A DNA stretch of 64,000 nt from Pseudomonadota bacterium. GTDB lineage: Bacteria > Pseudomonadota > Gammaproteobacteria > Burkholderiales > Thiobacillaceae. The stretch covers positions 1-64,000 of the forward strand of contig JAUYET010000077.1 of the NCBI GenBank assembly GCA_030691265.1. Direction: 5' to 3'. Shown one piece after another: positions 1-9,815 of the stretch; position 1 is the first letter of the stretch; every line of letters starts with the position of its first letter. Position numbers and translations under genes: made by a program. The notes beneath the pieces were generated by a model. It searched no databases. It saw only the letters and a list, made by a program, of their open reading frames with translations, and had not been told where the DNA came from.

Positions 1-1
1 C

Positions 2-685
2 ACCGAACTGGCGCATGCCTGCGGCGTTTCCGTCGAAGGCGAACTGGGCTGCCTGGGTTCCCTGGAAACCGGCAAGGCCGGTGAAGAAGACGGCCACGGC
101 GCCGAGGGTGTGCTGGATCATTCCGCCCTGCTGACCGATCCCGACGAAGCCGCCGATTTCGTTTCCAAGACCAAGGTCGACGCCCTGGCCATCGCCATCG
201 GCACCTCCCACGGCGCCTACAAGTTCACCCAGAAGCCCACCGGCAAGGTGCTGCGTATCGACCGCGTCAAGGAAATCCATCAGCGCATCCCCAATGTGCA
301 CCTGGTCATGCATGGTTCTTCTTCCGTGCCGGAAGACTGGCTCGCCATCATCAACAGCTACGGCGGCGACATGGGCCAGACCTACGGCGTGCCGGTTTCC
401 GAGATCGTCGAAGGCATCAAGAACGGCGTGCGCAAGGTCAACATCGACACCGACCTGCGCATGGCTTCCACCGGCGCGGTGCGCAAGCACCTGGCGGAGA
501 ACAAGGCCAACTTCGACCCGCGCAAGTTCCTCAAGGAAGCCACCAAGGCCATGAGCGGCATTTGCCAGGCGCGTTATGAAGCCTTTGGTTCCGCCGGCAT
601 GGCCAGCAAGATCGGCAAGGTGTACAGCCTGGAAGACATGCAGAAGCGCTACGACAAGGGCGAGCTGGACCCCAAGATCAACTGA
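2..685 (+). CDS. fba: Class II fructose-bisphosphate aldolase, 3' part
   Basis: Only the C-terminal 227 residues are in the window; the reading frame is open from base 2. The enzyme makes or splits fructose-1,6-bisphosphate in glycolysis, gluconeogenesis and the Calvin cycle. Seen: GTSHGAYKF and HGSSSVP, which carry metal- and phosphate-binding residues of class II aldolases, then a NIDTDLR segment. The run [13 protein letters not shown] and the overall pattern resemble the roughly 350-residue 'Calvin cycle' subtype (CbbA); this subtype call is from memory of the family. A strong terminator follows 52 bases after the stop, so the gene probably ends its transcript here. The start lies outside the window. 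Confidence 0.95.
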   Translation, partial: TELAHACGVSVEGELGCLGSLETGKAGEEDGHGAEGVLDHSALLTDPDEAADFVSKTKVDALAIAIGTSHGAYKFTQKPTGKVLRIDRVKEIHQRIPNVHLVMHGSSSVPEDWLAIINSYGGDMGQTYGVPVSEIVEGIKNGVRKVNIDTDLRMASTGAVRKHLAENKANFDPRKFLKEATKAMSGICQARYEAFGSAGMASKIGKVYSLEDMQKRYDKGELDPKIN

Positions 686-736
686 TCTGATTCAGCGATT
701 CTTGTCCGCGACAGACGCGCGCGCAGTTGTATCAAA

Positions 737-770
737 GGGCGGTCCGGGTTAACTCCCGGCCGCCTTTTTT
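737..770 (+). terminator. Rho-independent terminator after fba
   Basis: A GC-rich stem (GGCGG-CCGGG pairing with CCCGG-CCGCC, one bulged T) with a short TTAACT-type loop is followed at once by a run of six T. It separates fba from purC. Confidence 0.85.
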
Positions 771-787
771 CATTCAGGATTCCCGCC

Positions 788-1735
788 ATGACCGAAGCAC
801 CAGTTCTTGGTACGCCGGATTCGTACGCGCTGAAGCGCTACGACTCCGCTGCCCTTTACGAGACCTCCATCACCTCATTGCCATTGATCCACAAGGGCAA
901 AGTGCGCGACATCTATGCCATCGACGACAAACGCATGCTGATCGTCACCACCGACCGCCTGTCCGCATTCGACGTCATCCTGCCGACGCCGATACCGGAC
1001 AAGGGCAAGGTGCTCACAACGGTGGCGAATTTCTGGTTCGCCAAACTCGCCGGCATCCTGCCGAATCAACTGACGGGCGATGCGCCGGAGTCGGTGGTGA
1101 GTCCGATGGAGCGGGCTCAGGTAGCGGGACGGGCAGTGGTGGTGAAACGACTCAAAGCGCTGCCGATCGAAGCGATCGTGCGCGGCTATCTGGTCGGCTC
1201 CGGCTGGGCCGATTACCAGAAAACCGGCAAGGTCTGCGGTATCGCGTTGCCGGCCGGGATGCAGCAGGCGGAACGATTGCCCGAACCGCTGTTTACGCCT
1301 TCGACCAAAGCCGCCGTCGGCGAACACGACGAAAATATCGACTTCGCCCATTGCGAGACCTTGCTGGGCAAGGATATTGCGGCGCGTGTGCGCAGTGCCG
1401 CGATTGCGCTTTATCTGGCCGCCGCCGATTACGCGCTGACGCGCGGCATCATCATCGCCGATACGAAATTCGAATTCGGCCTGGATTTCAACCAAAACCC
1501 GAACGGCACACTGACCTTGATCGACGAGGTGCTGACGCCTGACTCGTCGCGTTTCTGGCCGCTGGATCAGTATCGGGTTGGCGAGAATCCGCCCAGTTAC
1601 GACAAACAATATGTGCGTGACTGGTTGACCGCATCCGGCTGGAATAAACAGGCGCCTGGGCCGGCGCTGCCGGATGATGTCGTCAAACGCACGGCGGAGA
1701 AATATCGCGAAGCGCTGCGCTTGCTGACGCGCTGA
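788..1735 (+). CDS. purC: SAICAR synthase (phosphoribosylaminoimidazole-succinocarboxamide synthase)
   Basis: The enzyme condenses CAIR with aspartate in purine biosynthesis. It is 315 residues long. The recognisable family start is [20 protein letters not shown] at about residue 22, with [12 protein letters not shown] and [15 protein letters not shown] after it. Most homologues I know start 6-8 residues before SLPL and are about 295 long, so the first 21 or so residues are an extension. Bases 809-853 (residues 8-22) are identical to part of a repetitive element found at 38065-38109, which suggests the extension came from that element. The start chosen is the ATG at 788; an internal start is possible but no closer ATG precedes SLPL. 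purD and purH are also in the window but not adjacent. Confidence 0.95.
   Translation: MTEAPVLGTPDSYALKRYDSAALYETSITSLPLIHKGKVRDIYAIDDKRMLIVTTDRLSAFDVILPTPIPDKGKVLTTVANFWFAKLAGILPNQLTGDAPESVVSPMERAQVAGRAVVVKRLKALPIEAIVRGYLVGSGWADYQKTGKVCGIALPAGMQQAERLPEPLFTPSTKAAVGEHDENIDFAHCETLLGKDIAARVRSAAIALYLAAADYALTRGIIIADTKFEFGLDFNQNPNGTLTLIDEVLTPDSSRFWPLDQYRVGENPPSYDKQYVRDWLTASGWNKQAPGPALPDDVVKRTAEKYREALRLLTR
809..853 (+). repeat. In-frame palindromic element copy inside purC
   Basis: These 45 bases are identical, in reverse complement, to 38065-38109 within the 297-bp element at 38005-38301. The core is an imperfect palindrome centred on GCGCTGAAGCGC. It encodes the purC residues [15 protein letters not shown] without breaking the frame. 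See the purC and element entries. Confidence 0.85.
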
Positions 1736-1736
1736 A

Positions 1737-1758
1737 TAAACCTGGAAACCTCAGTTGA
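1737..1758 (+). repeat. Solo terminal repeat of the 297-bp element
   Basis: Two bases after the purC stop lies a sequence ending AAACCTCAGTTGA. It matches the left terminal repeat at 38005-38027 with one substitution across 22 bases. No matching right end follows, so it looks like an isolated or decayed element end. Confidence 0.7.
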
Positions 1759-1765
1759 GGTGCTC

Positions 1766-1823
1766 GTAGGTGCGAATTTATTCGCACAATCAACGACTTC
1801 GGTGCGAATGAATTCGCACCTAC
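1766..1823. repeat. REP-like inverted repeat between convergent purC and prsR
   Basis: Arms of 22 bases (1766-1787 and 1802-1823) built on GTAGGTGCGAATT pair with one mismatch around a 14-base loop. The position between convergent stops suits a bidirectional terminator. The motif resembles GTAGGTGCGAATTC repeats common in proteobacterial intergenic regions (from memory). Confidence 0.8.
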
Positions 1824-1840
1824 AGATGCGCCGTCCCGTT

Positions 1841-3238
1841 TTATTTCAGCCCGAAACGGTTCATCAAATCGTACAACGTCGGCCGCGACACCCCGAGCAG
1901 CTCCGAGGCCTGGGCGACGTTACTGTTACAACGGGACAGCGCCTTGATGACCGCACTACGTTCGGCTTCATCGCGCACCTGGCGCAGATTCAACGGTTCG
2001 TTTTCAACACCGTTATGCGTGGCGAGACCGAGGTCGGCCAGGCTGATTTTGGGGCCATCCGACATGATGACCGCACGTTTGATGGTGTTCTCCATTTCGC
2101 GCACATTACCGGGCCAGGGATGCGCTTCGATCGCCTGCACGGCTTCCTGCGAGAAGCCGCCGCGCAAGGCGGCACGCCCCTGGGTTTGCACCATGCGTTC
2201 CAGAAACGCATGCGCCAACAACGAGCAGTCGCCCTGCCGTTTGCGCAGCGGCGGGATATGCACGGAAATTTCCGATAGCCGATAGAACAAGTCCTCGCGG
2301 AACTGGCCGGTTTTGATCCGCTCCGCCAGGTTTTGATGCGTCGCCGCCACCACGCGCACATCGACCGGAATTTCGCCGCGCCCGCCCAATCGCTCGATCA
2401 CCCGTTCCTGCAGGAAGCGCAGCAGCTTGGCCTGGAGCGACATGGGCAGATCGCCGATTTCATCGAGGAACAGGGTGCCGCGATGGGCGTATTCGATCTT
2501 GCCGATGGTTTGCTTGGAAGCGCCGGTAAAAGCCCCCTTCTCGTAACCAAAGAGTTCGGATTCGAGCAGGTTGTCCGGGATCGCCGCGCAGTTGATGGCG
2601 ACGAATTTCTCCTGGCTGCGCTGGGAGAGATCATGCAGCCCGCGCGCCAGCACCTCCTTGCCGGTGCCCGATTCACCCAGCAGCAATACCGAGGCGTCGC
2701 TCGGGGCGACCTTCTCGATGGTGCGGCAGACCTTGAGCATATCCGGGTCGCTGGTAATCAGACCCTGCAAGGGTTCCGAACGCGTGCGCATCATCAACGC
2801 GCGATTTTCCTGTTCCAGTTCATAGACCCGGAAAGCGCGCGCAATCACTAATTTGAGAATCTGTTCTTCAAACGGTTTGTGATAGAAATCGAAGGCGCCC
2901 AGGCTGATTGCCTTGATGGCATTGCCGCGGTCCTGGTTGCCGGTGACGACGATGATCTTCGAGGCGGGACAGAGTTGCAGGATTTGTTGCAGGGTCGCCA
3001 AACCTTCCGTCGCGCCGTCCGCGTCGGGCGGCAAGCCAAGATCGAGCAGCACGACCGCAGGTTCGAAGCGACGCAACTGGGCCAGCGCAGACTCGCGATC
3101 GCCCGTGGAGAGGATTTCGTACTCATCCAGACTCCATTTGATTTGCTTCTGGAGCCCGATGTCGTCTTCTACCAGCAGAATCTTCGGTGCTTTGTCGCCT
3201 ACTTTGTCGTTTGCTTTGTCGTTTGCTTTATCGCTCAT
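1841..3238 (-). CDS. prsR: PEP-CTERM-box response regulator, sigma-54 activator PrsR
   Basis: A 465-residue NtrC-type activator. An N-terminal receiver domain (about residues 18-130, KILLVEDDIGLQ and VVLLDLGLP) is followed by a sigma-54 AAA+ domain: Walker A GESGTGKE near residue 187, the GAFTGA loop near 236, and Walker B FLDEIGDL. A C-terminal Fis-type helix-turn-helix ends in SRPTLYDLMNRFGLK. Its start overlaps the prsK stop by 4 bases (ATGA), so it is coupled to its partner kinase. PrsK/PrsR are known to control PEP-CTERM genes with RpoN. The N-terminus carries degenerate NDKA-type repeats from a short tandem DNA repeat (about 3190-3236), upstream of the receiver fold. Confidence 0.95.
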   Translation of the reverse strand: MSDKANDKANDKVGDKAPKILLVEDDIGLQKQIKWSLDEYEILSTGDRESALAQLRRFEPAVVLLDLGLPPDADGATEGLATLQQILQLCPASKIIVVTGNQDRGNAIKAISLGAFDFYHKPFEEQILKLVIARAFRVYELEQENRALMMRTRSEPLQGLITSDPDMLKVCRTIEKVAPSDASVLLLGESGTGKEVLARGLHDLSQRSQEKFVAINCAAIPDNLLESELFGYEKGAFTGASKQTIGKIEYAHRGTLFLDEIGDLPMSLQAKLLRFLQERVIERLGGRGEIPVDVRVVAATHQNLAERIKTGQFREDLFYRLSEISVHIPPLRKRQGDCSLLAHAFLERMVQTQGRAALRGGFSQEAVQAIEAHPWPGNVREMENTIKRAVIMSDGPKISLADLGLATHNGVENEPLNLRQVRDEAERSAVIKALSRCNSNVAQASELLGVSRPTLYDLMNRFGLK

Positions 3239-5298
3239 GATGTCGGTTCAGTGATTAGCGGCAGGCGCACGGTGAACAGGGTTCCACGTCCGGGGTGGCT
3301 GGCAACCTGAATGTTGCCATTCAGCTCTTGTACATATTCCTTGCACTCGTAGGCGCCGATTCCCATGCCAGTCCCTTTGGTGGATGCAAAAGGGCGAAAC
3401 AGACGTTCGCGGATGAATGCGGCGTCCATGCCGGAGCCGGTATCCTCGACCTTCAGCACCGCCCAGTCATCAGCGCGGGCCAGTGTAACACTCACATTTC
3501 CGGTGTATGGCGTGGCTTCGATCGCGTTCTGGATGAGATGGCCGACGACGCGGACCAGTTTTTCACGTTCCGCTTTGACGCGCATTCCTTCGGCCTCGAT
3601 ATGTAGTTTCGGCTTCAGGCTGTAAGCGCTTTTCGATTGCATGACCTCATGCAACATCGCGCCCAGGTCGAGCGTGCTCTTGTCGCTGATGCCAGGCTCA
3701 TCGCTCAATTTCAGCAGCATGCGATTCATGCGCGCGACCGAGCTTTCGATCGTCGCCAGCATGTCTTCCTGAAATTCAGGTTTGTGTTTGTGCTTTTCCG
3801 CATTGGCCAGCAACAGCGAGAGCTGGGCGACCAGGTTCTTGATGTCATGCACGACGAACGCCGCCGCCCGGTTGAAAGACTCGAACTGGCGCGCCACGGT
3901 CAGGGCTTCCGCTGCCTGCGCCTGAGCCAGGTGGGCCGCGGCCTGACGCGCGGCGGTTTTCAGCAAGTCGTTGATTTCCCAGTCCATGCCGGGCTGGCTC
4001 ATGGATTTGGCCAACACCACGAAACCCGACAGACGTTCATGCCAGAGCAGAGGAATGATCAACCAGGCTTTGTCGCAGGCAAGCAGCCAGGCGGGGAAAT
4101 TCGTTTCCACCAGCAGGCCGGGCTGTTCCTTGCAGTCTTTCAGGTCGAGCACCCACTGGCGGGACTCCAGGAACGCCGCAAAGGCATGATCGGCTTCCAG
4201 TTGCCCCTCCAGCTCGGCGAAGTTCCAATGCGCCGCGCGTCGATAGACGCCTCCCTCCTGTTTCAGCCACAGCCCGGCGGCGGGACTATCGACCAGACGC
4301 GCCATCGCTTGCAGGCTACGCTCGTAAACCTGGGCATCGGGCTCGCCCTCGGTCAGCATGGAGGTAAAGCGCAACCACTCCTCGCGGTAATCGTAACGGT
4401 AACGAAAAAAATGCTTGGCCAGATAAACCCGCAGCTTGGCGCGCACCGTACTGGAAAAGACTGCCAGCAGCAGCACCAGCGCCGCGCCGAACAGGAATAC
4501 GGTTTGCAGTATCGCGCCCCATTCGCCGCCGGCGAAGCGGATGTAATACCCCGCCGCCGCCATCAACATGAGATAGAGGCCGGCGCCCATCAGCGCGGCG
4601 CTGTGGAAGGCCATGCGATGTGAAATCGCCAGCTTCATGTCGGTATTGGCACGACGGCGCAGGGAGGTCCACAGCAGCGGCACCAACAAGGCGTTGACCG
4701 CGCCGCGCGCAATCCAGCCATCCTGCGAGATGGCGGCGAACAGCATCGCTTCCGAAAAGAGGTAGAAATCAAACACGAATATGCCGCCCAGGGCCAGGCA
4801 CAGGTGTTTGATTCCCCAGCGTTCCTGCACGCTTGAGTTGCGGTAGAACTGTTCCACCAGCACCATGCCGGCCACCGCAAACAGCGCCGGGAAGACCGCG
4901 CCGATCCAGTAACTCAACTGGCTGGCAGGGAAAAACAGGGCGATGACATGACTTGTAAAGGCCAGCGCGGCCAGCCCGCCCAGACCACGACCGAGAAAGG
5001 CGAGGCGATCGACGCGCTCGGTTTTTGCACGTAGCGCTCGCAAGTTGCGCCAGAGGAACCACACCCAGACCAGGTTACGCCCGAGTTCGGCCAGAGCGGC
5101 CAGTTCTTGCCCCGCGCGCAGCAGCGCCTGGATCGCCAGGATCGCGGCCCAGAGAAAGCTGGCGGCGGCGGGAACCGCCAGGCCGGGGACGCCGGGCGGA
5201 CCATCGCGGCCGCGCGAGGTCAGGGCGAGCGACGCGAAGGCGATTGCGGCCAGACCGTAGCTGATGGCGGCGATGCTGGCGCTGTGATCCATGGGCAT
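3235..5298 (-). CDS. prsK: PEP-CTERM system histidine kinase PrsK
   Basis: A 687-residue membrane sensor kinase that should phosphorylate PrsR. The N-terminal 290 or so residues are hydrophobic with several membrane segments. A GAF-like region (about 310-455) follows. The catalytic half holds the H-box VVHDIKNLVAQ (near residue 484), an N-box NAIEAT, DTGSGMD, and GTGMGIGAYECKEYVQEL. The HDIKN form and the overall layout match the PrsK family. It lies 16 bases downstream of the glycosyltransferase gene and overlaps prsR, making a three-gene operon. The input signal is unknown. Confidence 0.94.
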   Translation of the reverse strand: MPMDHSASIAAISYGLAAIAFASLALTSRGRDGPPGVPGLAVPAAASFLWAAILAIQALLRAGQELAALAELGRNLVWVWFLWRNLRALRAKTERVDRLAFLGRGLGGLAALAFTSHVIALFFPASQLSYWIGAVFPALFAVAGMVLVEQFYRNSSVQERWGIKHLCLALGGIFVFDFYLFSEAMLFAAISQDGWIARGAVNALLVPLLWTSLRRRANTDMKLAISHRMAFHSAALMGAGLYLMLMAAAGYYIRFAGGEWGAILQTVFLFGAALVLLLAVFSSTVRAKLRVYLAKHFFRYRYDYREEWLRFTSMLTEGEPDAQVYERSLQAMARLVDSPAAGLWLKQEGGVYRRAAHWNFAELEGQLEADHAFAAFLESRQWVLDLKDCKEQPGLLVETNFPAWLLACDKAWLIIPLLWHERLSGFVVLAKSMSQPGMDWEINDLLKTAARQAAAHLAQAQAAEALTVARQFESFNRAAAFVVHDIKNLVAQLSLLLANAEKHKHKPEFQEDMLATIESSVARMNRMLLKLSDEPGISDKSTLDLGAMLHEVMQSKSAYSLKPKLHIEAEGMRVKAEREKLVRVVGHLIQNAIEATPYTGNVSVTLARADDWAVLKVEDTGSGMDAAFIRERLFRPFASTKGTGMGIGAYECKEYVQELNGNIQVASHPGRGTLFTVRLPLITEPTS

Positions 5299-5314
5299 CA
5301 GGCTGAAACCGGTG

Positions 5315-6703
5315 CTAACGCACCCCTTTGCCCAGCACGACGACCTGCGTGGTTTGCAGCAGAACCATCAGATCCAGAAACAGGCTGTGATTCTTGACGT
5401 AGTAGAGGTCGTACTGAAGTTTGTTCATCGCGTCTTCGACACTGGCGCCGTAGGAAAATCTGACCTGGGCCCAACCGGTAATGCCGGGTTTGACGCTGTG
5501 GCGTGCGTGGTAATAAGGAATCTGTGCGGCCAATTCGTTGACGAAATAGGGGCGTTCCGGACGCGGGCCGACAAAACTCATGTGCCCCAAAAACACATTC
5601 AGGATTTGCGGCAACTCGTCGATGCGCGTGCGTCGGATGAAACGGCCAACCCGCGTGGTGCGGTCGTCCTTTTGACGCGCCCAGACCGGCAGCCCGTCTT
5701 TTTCCGCATCGGTGAACATGCTGCGGAATTTGAAAATGGTGAACGGATGGCCGAACTGGCCGATACGCTCCTGGGTGTAGAACACCGGCCCGCGGCTTTC
5801 CATGCGGATCAAGGCGCCGGCAAGCAGCATGATCGGCAGCGTCACCAACAGGAATGCGCCGCTGACCAGCAGATCGAACAAACGCTTGACCACGTCCCGG
5901 GCGGAGCCCTGGGTGAATCCCTCCGCGAAGATCATCCAACTGGCATTGATCGCTTCCAACGGCAAGATGCCGGTCTGGCGCTCGAAGAAAGCCGGCAAAT
6001 CGAGGATGTGCAGACCGCGCAGTTTGCATTCGAGCAAATCCGTCATCGGCAGGCCGCCACCGCGGCGCTCTCTCACCGCCACCACGATCTCGCCGACGCC
6101 CAGGCGGGTTGCGGTCTCGAACAACGAACATTCCTCGTGTTCGAGGACGCGCTCACGCGGCACATAGTGATGCGACGCGCCCAGCGGCATGTAGCCGACC
6201 ACGCACAAACCTTGCGCCTCGCCAGAGGCCACCATTGCCTCGATTTTCGCGGCCCGACTGCCCGCGCCAAGAACCAGGATGCGTTTCTTGAACAGATCGG
6301 TCTTGCCCCATTCCATGAACAGCAGCCGAATCAGGACAGAGGCGAGCCCGGCAACGATAACCCCGGCGATATATTCGGCGCCCACCGGGAACACCTGGGG
6401 CAGGAATTGCCCGCCCAGCGCCAATACACCGGCGGCAACCAGAAAGCTGCCGCCGACCCGGCTCAGCAGACTGATCAAACCCTTGGTCCACTCCCAGTCA
6501 TGCAGGCCGAAAGTGGAATTGAGCAGGGTCAGGATCGCGGCAAACAGCCAGGGCTTGTAAGTGGCATCAGGGCCGACAAGCAAATAAGGCGCAACGCCAT
6601 AGCGTTCGGCTGCAAATCCGCTGACGTAGTAAAAAACCAGGAATTCGACCACGGTGAGCAACAACATGCTCATGGGGATGTAATGCCGAAAGAATCGGAT
6701 CAT
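5315..6703 (-). CDS. XrtA/PEP-CTERM system exopolysaccharide sugar transferase (EpsB_2-like)
   Basis: A 462-residue polyprenyl-phosphate sugar transferase expected to start repeat-unit synthesis of an exopolysaccharide at the inner membrane. Four or five N-terminal membrane segments are followed by a Rossmann-like middle ([15 protein letters not shown]). The bacterial sugar-transferase domain comes last: [14 protein letters not shown], a further membrane helix, [14 protein letters not shown] and FKFRSM, ending near [10 protein letters not shown]. The start chosen is the ATG at 6703 (MIRFFRHY), which matches family N-termini; an upstream TTG at 6721 is also in frame. It heads the prsK-prsR operon, as in many genomes with exosortase XrtA. 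No exosortase gene is in this window. Confidence 0.9.
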   Translation of the reverse strand: MIRFFRHYIPMSMLLLTVVEFLVFYYVSGFAAERYGVAPYLLVGPDATYKPWLFAAILTLLNSTFGLHDWEWTKGLISLLSRVGGSFLVAAGVLALGGQFLPQVFPVGAEYIAGVIVAGLASVLIRLLFMEWGKTDLFKKRILVLGAGSRAAKIEAMVASGEAQGLCVVGYMPLGASHHYVPRERVLEHEECSLFETATRLGVGEIVVAVRERRGGGLPMTDLLECKLRGLHILDLPAFFERQTGILPLEAINASWMIFAEGFTQGSARDVVKRLFDLLVSGAFLLVTLPIMLLAGALIRMESRGPVFYTQERIGQFGHPFTIFKFRSMFTDAEKDGLPVWARQKDDRTTRVGRFIRRTRIDELPQILNVFLGHMSFVGPRPERPYFVNELAAQIPYYHARHSVKPGITGWAQVRFSYGASVEDAMNKLQYDLYYVKNHSLFLDLMVLLQTTQVVVLGKGVR

Positions 6704-6758
6704 GTCTGCTCTGATTCGCAAAAATTAGGGGAGTTGTATCGGCATGAGAGCGTCCGCA

Positions 6759-7364
6759 TCAAGGGCGAGTCGCGTAGATTGCAGGCGTTGTCGCACCTGA
6801 TTTCGCTAACGGCAGGAGCTTTTCCAGTTGAGGCAAGCTGAGTTTCATGCGTGCGCCAGAGGCCGCGTGATGTCCATCACCAGGGCTGATACGCACCAGC
6901 ACATCTGTCGGCTCTGAATAGATCAGGTAGGCCATGCGTCCGCCTTTGTCTTGAACCTTGAATTCGATGCTCTGGTTGACCAGATACTGTTCGAAATCCT
7001 TGCTTGAATCCGCGTTGATGTCCAGTTCGATGAGGCTGTGTTCGGAAACCGCGCCAGAGGCGACCATCCCCGTCAGGCTGGGAGAAAAATGCCCGAACAC
7101 CCGCATCACGGCAAGCGCCTGCTGGCGCAAGGCAAGCAGCAAGGCGGCCTGCGCTTCCGGCTCATACAGCGATTGTCGATCGATGAGCGCGGCATCCACC
7201 TCTTCATTGCTGGGCAGGCCGCGCCCATCCGGCAATCCCAGACTGCGCGCCGCTTTGCGTTTGGCCAGGGCATAGTCCTGAATGCCATGTTCAGCGATGA
7301 GACGCGCGGCCAGCTCGGCAATGCGCGAACGGTTTTGCAAGAGCTGGGCATCACGCGCCGACAC
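6759..7364 (-). CDS. Conserved hypothetical protein downstream of mrcA
   Basis: About 201 residues starting with GTG at 7364, one base after the mrcA stop, so translation is probably coupled. The N-terminal half is helical and charged (SRIAELAARLIAEHG, LAKRKAARSLGLPDG). The second half is mixed (LIELDINADSSKDFEQYL, PTDVLVRISPGDGH). No signal peptide or membrane span is seen. I recall similar genes near mrcA or pilM in betaproteobacteria but cannot name a function. The open frame continues upstream to 7787, but that part is antisense-phase to mrcA and has the composition of a shadow. Confidence 0.7.
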   Translation of the reverse strand: MSARDAQLLQNRSRIAELAARLIAEHGIQDYALAKRKAARSLGLPDGRGLPSNEEVDAALIDRQSLYEPEAQAALLLALRQQALAVMRVFGHFSPSLTGMVASGAVSEHSLIELDINADSSKDFEQYLVNQSIEFKVQDKGGRMAYLIYSEPTDVLVRISPGDGHHAASGARMKLSLPQLEKLLPLAKSGATTPAIYATRP

Positions 7365-7365
7365 T

Positions 7366-9666
7366 TCAAATTTGCCCAGGCAATGGCGTTGGTTCCGCCG
7401 ACTCTTGCGGCTCGCCCGCCTGTGCGCCGGGGGCGAACTCCTGGAAGAAATATTCGCCAACCCCCTGTTCAGGCTCGGCAGGCGCCCCGGTTTTTGCGTC
7501 GATCCGAGCAGTAACGACGCCTGCGGGCATCGCAAACGGCATTTCCGGCGTCGAACGCAGCGCCTCGCGCATATAACGCACCCAGATAGGCAATGCCGTG
7601 CCGCCGCCGGTTTCGCCCGAGCCCAGCGGGCGTGGCTGGTCGTAGCCCATCCACGCAACCGCCACGCGAGTTGCCTGAAAACCGGCGAACCAGGCATCGT
7701 GGTGGTCGTTGGTAGTGCCGGTCTTGCCCGCGATATCCTGGCGACCAAGCGTAAGCGCGGCGGTTGCGGTACCGCGCCGGATGACATCCTGCATCAAACT
7801 GGTGGTGACGAAAGCGTTACGCGCATCGATGGCCAGATGCGACGGCGGCGGCGAAAAACTTTCGAGCACGCGGCCATCCTTGTCGGCCACCCTTAACAAG
7901 TGCCAGGGGGTAACCGCATGGCCGCCATTGGCGAAAACGGCATAAGCGGCGGCCAGAGACAGCGGCGTAACCTCGCCCGCGCCCAGCGCCATCGTCATAT
8001 AGGGGGGGATGCGGCTCATGTCGAAACCGAATTTCGCGATGTGTTCATGGGTGAACTGCGTACCGGCGCCCTGCAACACACGAATCGATACCAGGTTCTT
8101 CGACTTGGCCAGCGCATTGCGCAGCGTGAGAGGGCCTTCCATGGTCCCGTCATAGTTCTTGGGTTCCCAAGGGGTTCCGCCCGTCTCGGCAGCGTCAATA
8201 GCAATCGGCGCGTCATCGAATACGGTGGCCGGCGTGATGCCGCGCTCCAGTGCGGCGGAATAAACGAAGGGCTTGAAGCTGGAACCGGGCTGACGCCAAG
8301 CCTGGGTCACATGGTTGAACTGGTTGCGGGAAAAATCGAAGCCGCCAACCATCGCGCGTATCGCCCCATTGGCCGGCGCCAGGGCGACGAAAGCCGCTTC
8401 GACTTGCGGCAGGTAGGTGAGTTGCCAGGGCGCATTGGCCTCGTTGCGCGCCACACGCACGATGCTGCCGCGCGCCAGACGTTTTTCGGGCGCCAATTTG
8501 TTGGACAGGAAACGTTGCGCGAATTTGATTTCGCTGGCGCCCAGATCGACATCCTCGCCGCTACGAAGACGCACATTGATACGCGATTTGTCGAGCCCGA
8601 GGACCACTGCCGGCAACAGTCCGCTCGACTCCTCGCGCTCAAGCAGCGTGTCTTCGATGATCTTGTCAGCTTCTCCGGCATCGGCCGGCAATTGGACTCT
8701 TCCCTCCGGGCCGGCGTAGCCGCGCCGGCGGTGGAACTCGAGCACGCCCTGGCGCACGCCATTCAAGGCCGCCTTCTGATCGGCAAGGCGCAACGTGGTG
8801 TAGACCTTCATGCCGCTGACATAAATGTCATCACCGTATTTTTCGTGCATGCGTCGACGCACGAGTTCGGCCAGATGATGCGCCTCCGCCTCGAAATTCT
8901 GCGGCGAGTACTTGATCGGCAAACGTTGCGTCTTCGCTTGCTGATAAGCGCCCTCGGCGATATATCCCAAGGTTTTCATGCGCCCCAGAACATAGAGCTG
9001 GCGCGACTTTGCGCGCGCCGGATTGACCACCGGGTTATACGCGGAAGGCGCTTTCGGCAGGCCCGCCAACATGGCTGCCTCGGCGACATTGATCCGGGCA
9101 AGCGGTTTGCCGAAGTAGATTTGCGCTGCCGCCGCAAAACCATAGGCGCGTTGGCCGAGAAATATGTGGTTGATGTAAAGCTCGAGGATTTCGTCCTTGG
9201 ACAACGCATGCTCGATCTTGATCGCGAGCAGAGCTTCATTGAGTTTGCGGGTAAAGGTTTTTTCTGAGCTGAGAAAAAAGTTGCGCGCCACCTGCATGGT
9301 GATGGTCGATGCCCCCTCCTTCGCACCGCCCGATGCCAGATTGGACAGCGCCGCGCGCAATATTCCCAGGGTATCGACGCCGCCGTGGCGGTAAAAACGT
9401 TCGTCTTCCGCAGCCAGAATGGCCTGAGTCAATGCTTTGGGCGTGTCTTTCAGCCTGACCACCGCACGCCGCTCTTCGCCGAACTCGCCGATCAAAGCGC
9501 CATCTTCGGTAAAAATGCGCAATGGCTGCTTGGGACGATAATCCTTGAGCGACTCCAGACTGGGGAGATTAGGATAGATAATGGCGGCGGCCAATACGAC
9601 TACTGCGCTTGACGCCACGGCCAGGCCGGCCAATATTGCCAGCGAGATTTGCCACCAACGGGTCAT
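7366..9666 (-). CDS. mrcA: Penicillin-binding protein 1A (bifunctional peptidoglycan synthase)
   Basis: A 766-residue class A PBP that polymerises and crosslinks peptidoglycan in the periplasm. A single N-terminal membrane anchor (residues 7-30) precedes the glycosyltransferase domain with AAEDERFYRHGG and GASTITMQVARNFF. The transpeptidase domain has the catalytic Ser in SSFKPF (near residue 462), KSKN as the second motif, and KTGTTND near 648. It is divergent from pilMNOPQ with 149 bases between them, an arrangement conserved across beta- and gammaproteobacteria. Confidence 0.96.
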   Translation of the reverse strand: MTRWWQISLAILAGLAVASSAVVVLAAAIIYPNLPSLESLKDYRPKQPLRIFTEDGALIGEFGEERRAVVRLKDTPKALTQAILAAEDERFYRHGGVDTLGILRAALSNLASGGAKEGASTITMQVARNFFLSSEKTFTRKLNEALLAIKIEHALSKDEILELYINHIFLGQRAYGFAAAAQIYFGKPLARINVAEAAMLAGLPKAPSAYNPVVNPARAKSRQLYVLGRMKTLGYIAEGAYQQAKTQRLPIKYSPQNFEAEAHHLAELVRRRMHEKYGDDIYVSGMKVYTTLRLADQKAALNGVRQGVLEFHRRRGYAGPEGRVQLPADAGEADKIIEDTLLEREESSGLLPAVVLGLDKSRINVRLRSGEDVDLGASEIKFAQRFLSNKLAPEKRLARGSIVRVARNEANAPWQLTYLPQVEAAFVALAPANGAIRAMVGGFDFSRNQFNHVTQAWRQPGSSFKPFVYSAALERGITPATVFDDAPIAIDAAETGGTPWEPKNYDGTMEGPLTLRNALAKSKNLVSIRVLQGAGTQFTHEHIAKFGFDMSRIPPYMTMALGAGEVTPLSLAAAYAVFANGGHAVTPWHLLRVADKDGRVLESFSPPPSHLAIDARNAFVTTSLMQDVIRRGTATAALTLGRQDIAGKTGTTNDHHDAWFAGFQATRVAVAWMGYDQPRPLGSGETGGGTALPIWVRYMREALRSTPEMPFAMPAGVVTARIDAKTGAPAEPEQGVGEYFFQEFAPGAQAGEPQESAEPTPLPGQI

Positions 9667-9749
9667 TTCATACTCGCAGGATAACCAGAGGAAAAAGACA
9701 AGGGCAAGGCAAGGATAAAGGGAAAAACCTTGTAAGTATTAACAAGTTG

Positions 9750-9778
9750 TTGCTAGGATTTAACGTAGAGCATTAAAT
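9750..9778 (+). promoter_or_regulatory. Possible sigma-70 promoter for pilM
   Basis: TTGCTA and TTAAAT are separated by 17 bases in the mrcA/pilM divergent region. Each hexamer matches consensus at four of six positions, so this is only a candidate. Confidence 0.3.
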
Positions 9779-9815
9779 AAGCGCCCGAAGCGGGTGTCTG
9801 TGAAGGGGAAATTGT

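Noticed and set aside
7365-7787. N-terminal extension of the hypothetical gene downstream of mrcA
   Set aside because: Arg/Pro-rich out-of-frame translation of mrcA; the GTG at 7364 right after the mrcA stop is a better start.
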